A stretch of DNA of 64,000 bases from Haliscomenobacter hydrossis DSM 1100 (GTDB lineage Bacteria > Bacteroidota > Bacteroidia > Chitinophagales > Saprospiraceae). This document shows positions 63,799 through 64,000 of the stretch, piece by piece (the first letter of the stretch is position 1; each line of letters begins with the position of its first letter). The position numbers and the translations under genes were made by a program. A model generated the notes under the pieces. The model ran no database searches. It saw only the letters and a list, made by a program, of their open reading frames with translations, and was not told the DNA's origin. The stretch covers positions 682,001-746,000 of the forward strand of contig NC_015510.1 of assembly GCF_000212735.1 (NCBI RefSeq), in the 5' to 3' direction.

Positions 63799-63884
63799 TT
63801 GAAGAGTTTAGGGTTGAATAGTCGGATGCAAGGGTTCAAATCACGCGATCTGACTTTTCAACTTTTCAACACTAAACTCTTCAA
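63799..63884. terminator. Long inverted repeat after the acetyltransferase gene
   Basis: TTGAAGAGTTTAGGGTTGAA (63799-63818) pairs with TTCAACACTAAACTCTTCAA (63865-63884) with one mismatch. It starts 4 bases after the stop and ends 18 bases before the sigma-factor start. It is AT-rich, with a 46-base loop, so may be a transcript end or another small palindromic element. Confidence 0.4.
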
Positions 63885-63902
63885 TTTCATTAATTTAAAC
63901 TT

Positions 63903-64000
63903 GTGAGCGAAAAACCCACCATTCTTTCCACTGTCAGGCGCTACAGCAACCAGCTGTTTCGCTTCATTCGTGGACGGGTACGCTCAGAGGAAGAAGCCGA
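63903..64000 (+). CDS. ECF RNA polymerase sigma factor, 5' end only
   Basis: GTG start at 63903 followed by SEKPTILSTVRRYSNQLFRF and IRGRVRSEEEA, the typical opening of region 2 of an ECF sigma-70 factor. The gene runs off the window edge. The first visible ATG is absent, so the GTG is the only usable start after the in-frame TGA of the other frame. Confidence 0.6.
   Translation, partial: MSEKPTILSTVRRYSNQLFRFIRGRVRSEEEA

Overview
The window looks like the chromosome of a Bacteroidota bacterium, most likely a Saprospira/Haliscomenobacter-type member. I infer this from family content: a type IX secretion sorting domain on the M1 peptidase, a UpxY-type NusG paralogue, DUF5916, DUF2141, DUF1684 and EthD-like secreted proteins, and a pyrophosphate-energised membrane pump. 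The species is not proven by the sequence. No rRNA, tRNA, CRISPR array or intact insertion sequence was recognised.

Layout. 1-12.4 kb: a patchwork of small regulators and enzymes (three AraC-type regulators, two short-chain dehydrogenases, an RtcB-like RNA ligase, a HipA-like kinase/DUF3037 pair, a secreted beta-helix protein, a lone receiver domain, an EthD-like lipoprotein, a DUF2141 protein and a serine hydrolase). Part of it is clearly AT-richer than the rest, and it contains a 3'-truncated gene. 12.4-19.7 kb: a T9SS-exported M1 aminopeptidase, the membrane pyrophosphatase, a small secreted protein, and a subtilisin-like protease with a lamin-tail-like end but no signal peptide.

19.8-51.0 kb: the centre of interest, a roughly 30-kb block of minus-strand genes encoding an extracellular contractile injection system (eCIS; Afp/PVC/AlgoCIS-like phage-tail machine). 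In transcription order: a LuxR-type regulator, a UpxY/NusG-type antiterminator, a DUF4255 tube-end protein, an unknown 360-residue protein, the sheath, two tube proteins, a DUF5908 protein, a LysM baseplate adaptor, a VgrG-like spike, a PAAR tip, a gp25-like wedge, two giant baseplate proteins, a 1404-residue multidomain protein, the CIS tape-measure protein, a 1498-residue DUF4157 cargo protein with a nuclease-like C-terminus, a pentapeptide-like probable immunity protein, the AAA+ ATPase (broken by a one-base shift at a run of seven G), two coiled-coil/membrane proteins and a multi-span membrane protein. A terminator hairpin closes the block. One antiterminator-dependent transcript could plausibly cover it all.

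51-64 kb: ordinary housekeeping and accessory genes (ethanolamine-type permease, thioredoxin-fold protein, DinB-like proteins, DoxX protein, DUF1684, Uma2, DUF5916 outer-membrane protein, CsaA-like tRNA-binding protein, gamma-glutamyltransferase, GNAT acetyltransferase, the start of an ECF sigma factor). Between them lie several palindromic or nested inverted-repeat elements, probably small non-autonomous mobile elements.

Working model: the eCIS assembles in the cytoplasm, is loaded with the DUF4157 protein, and is probably released by lysis. A toxin tail of different base composition followed at once by a candidate immunity gene suggests a swappable polymorphic-toxin cassette carried by an injection machine.
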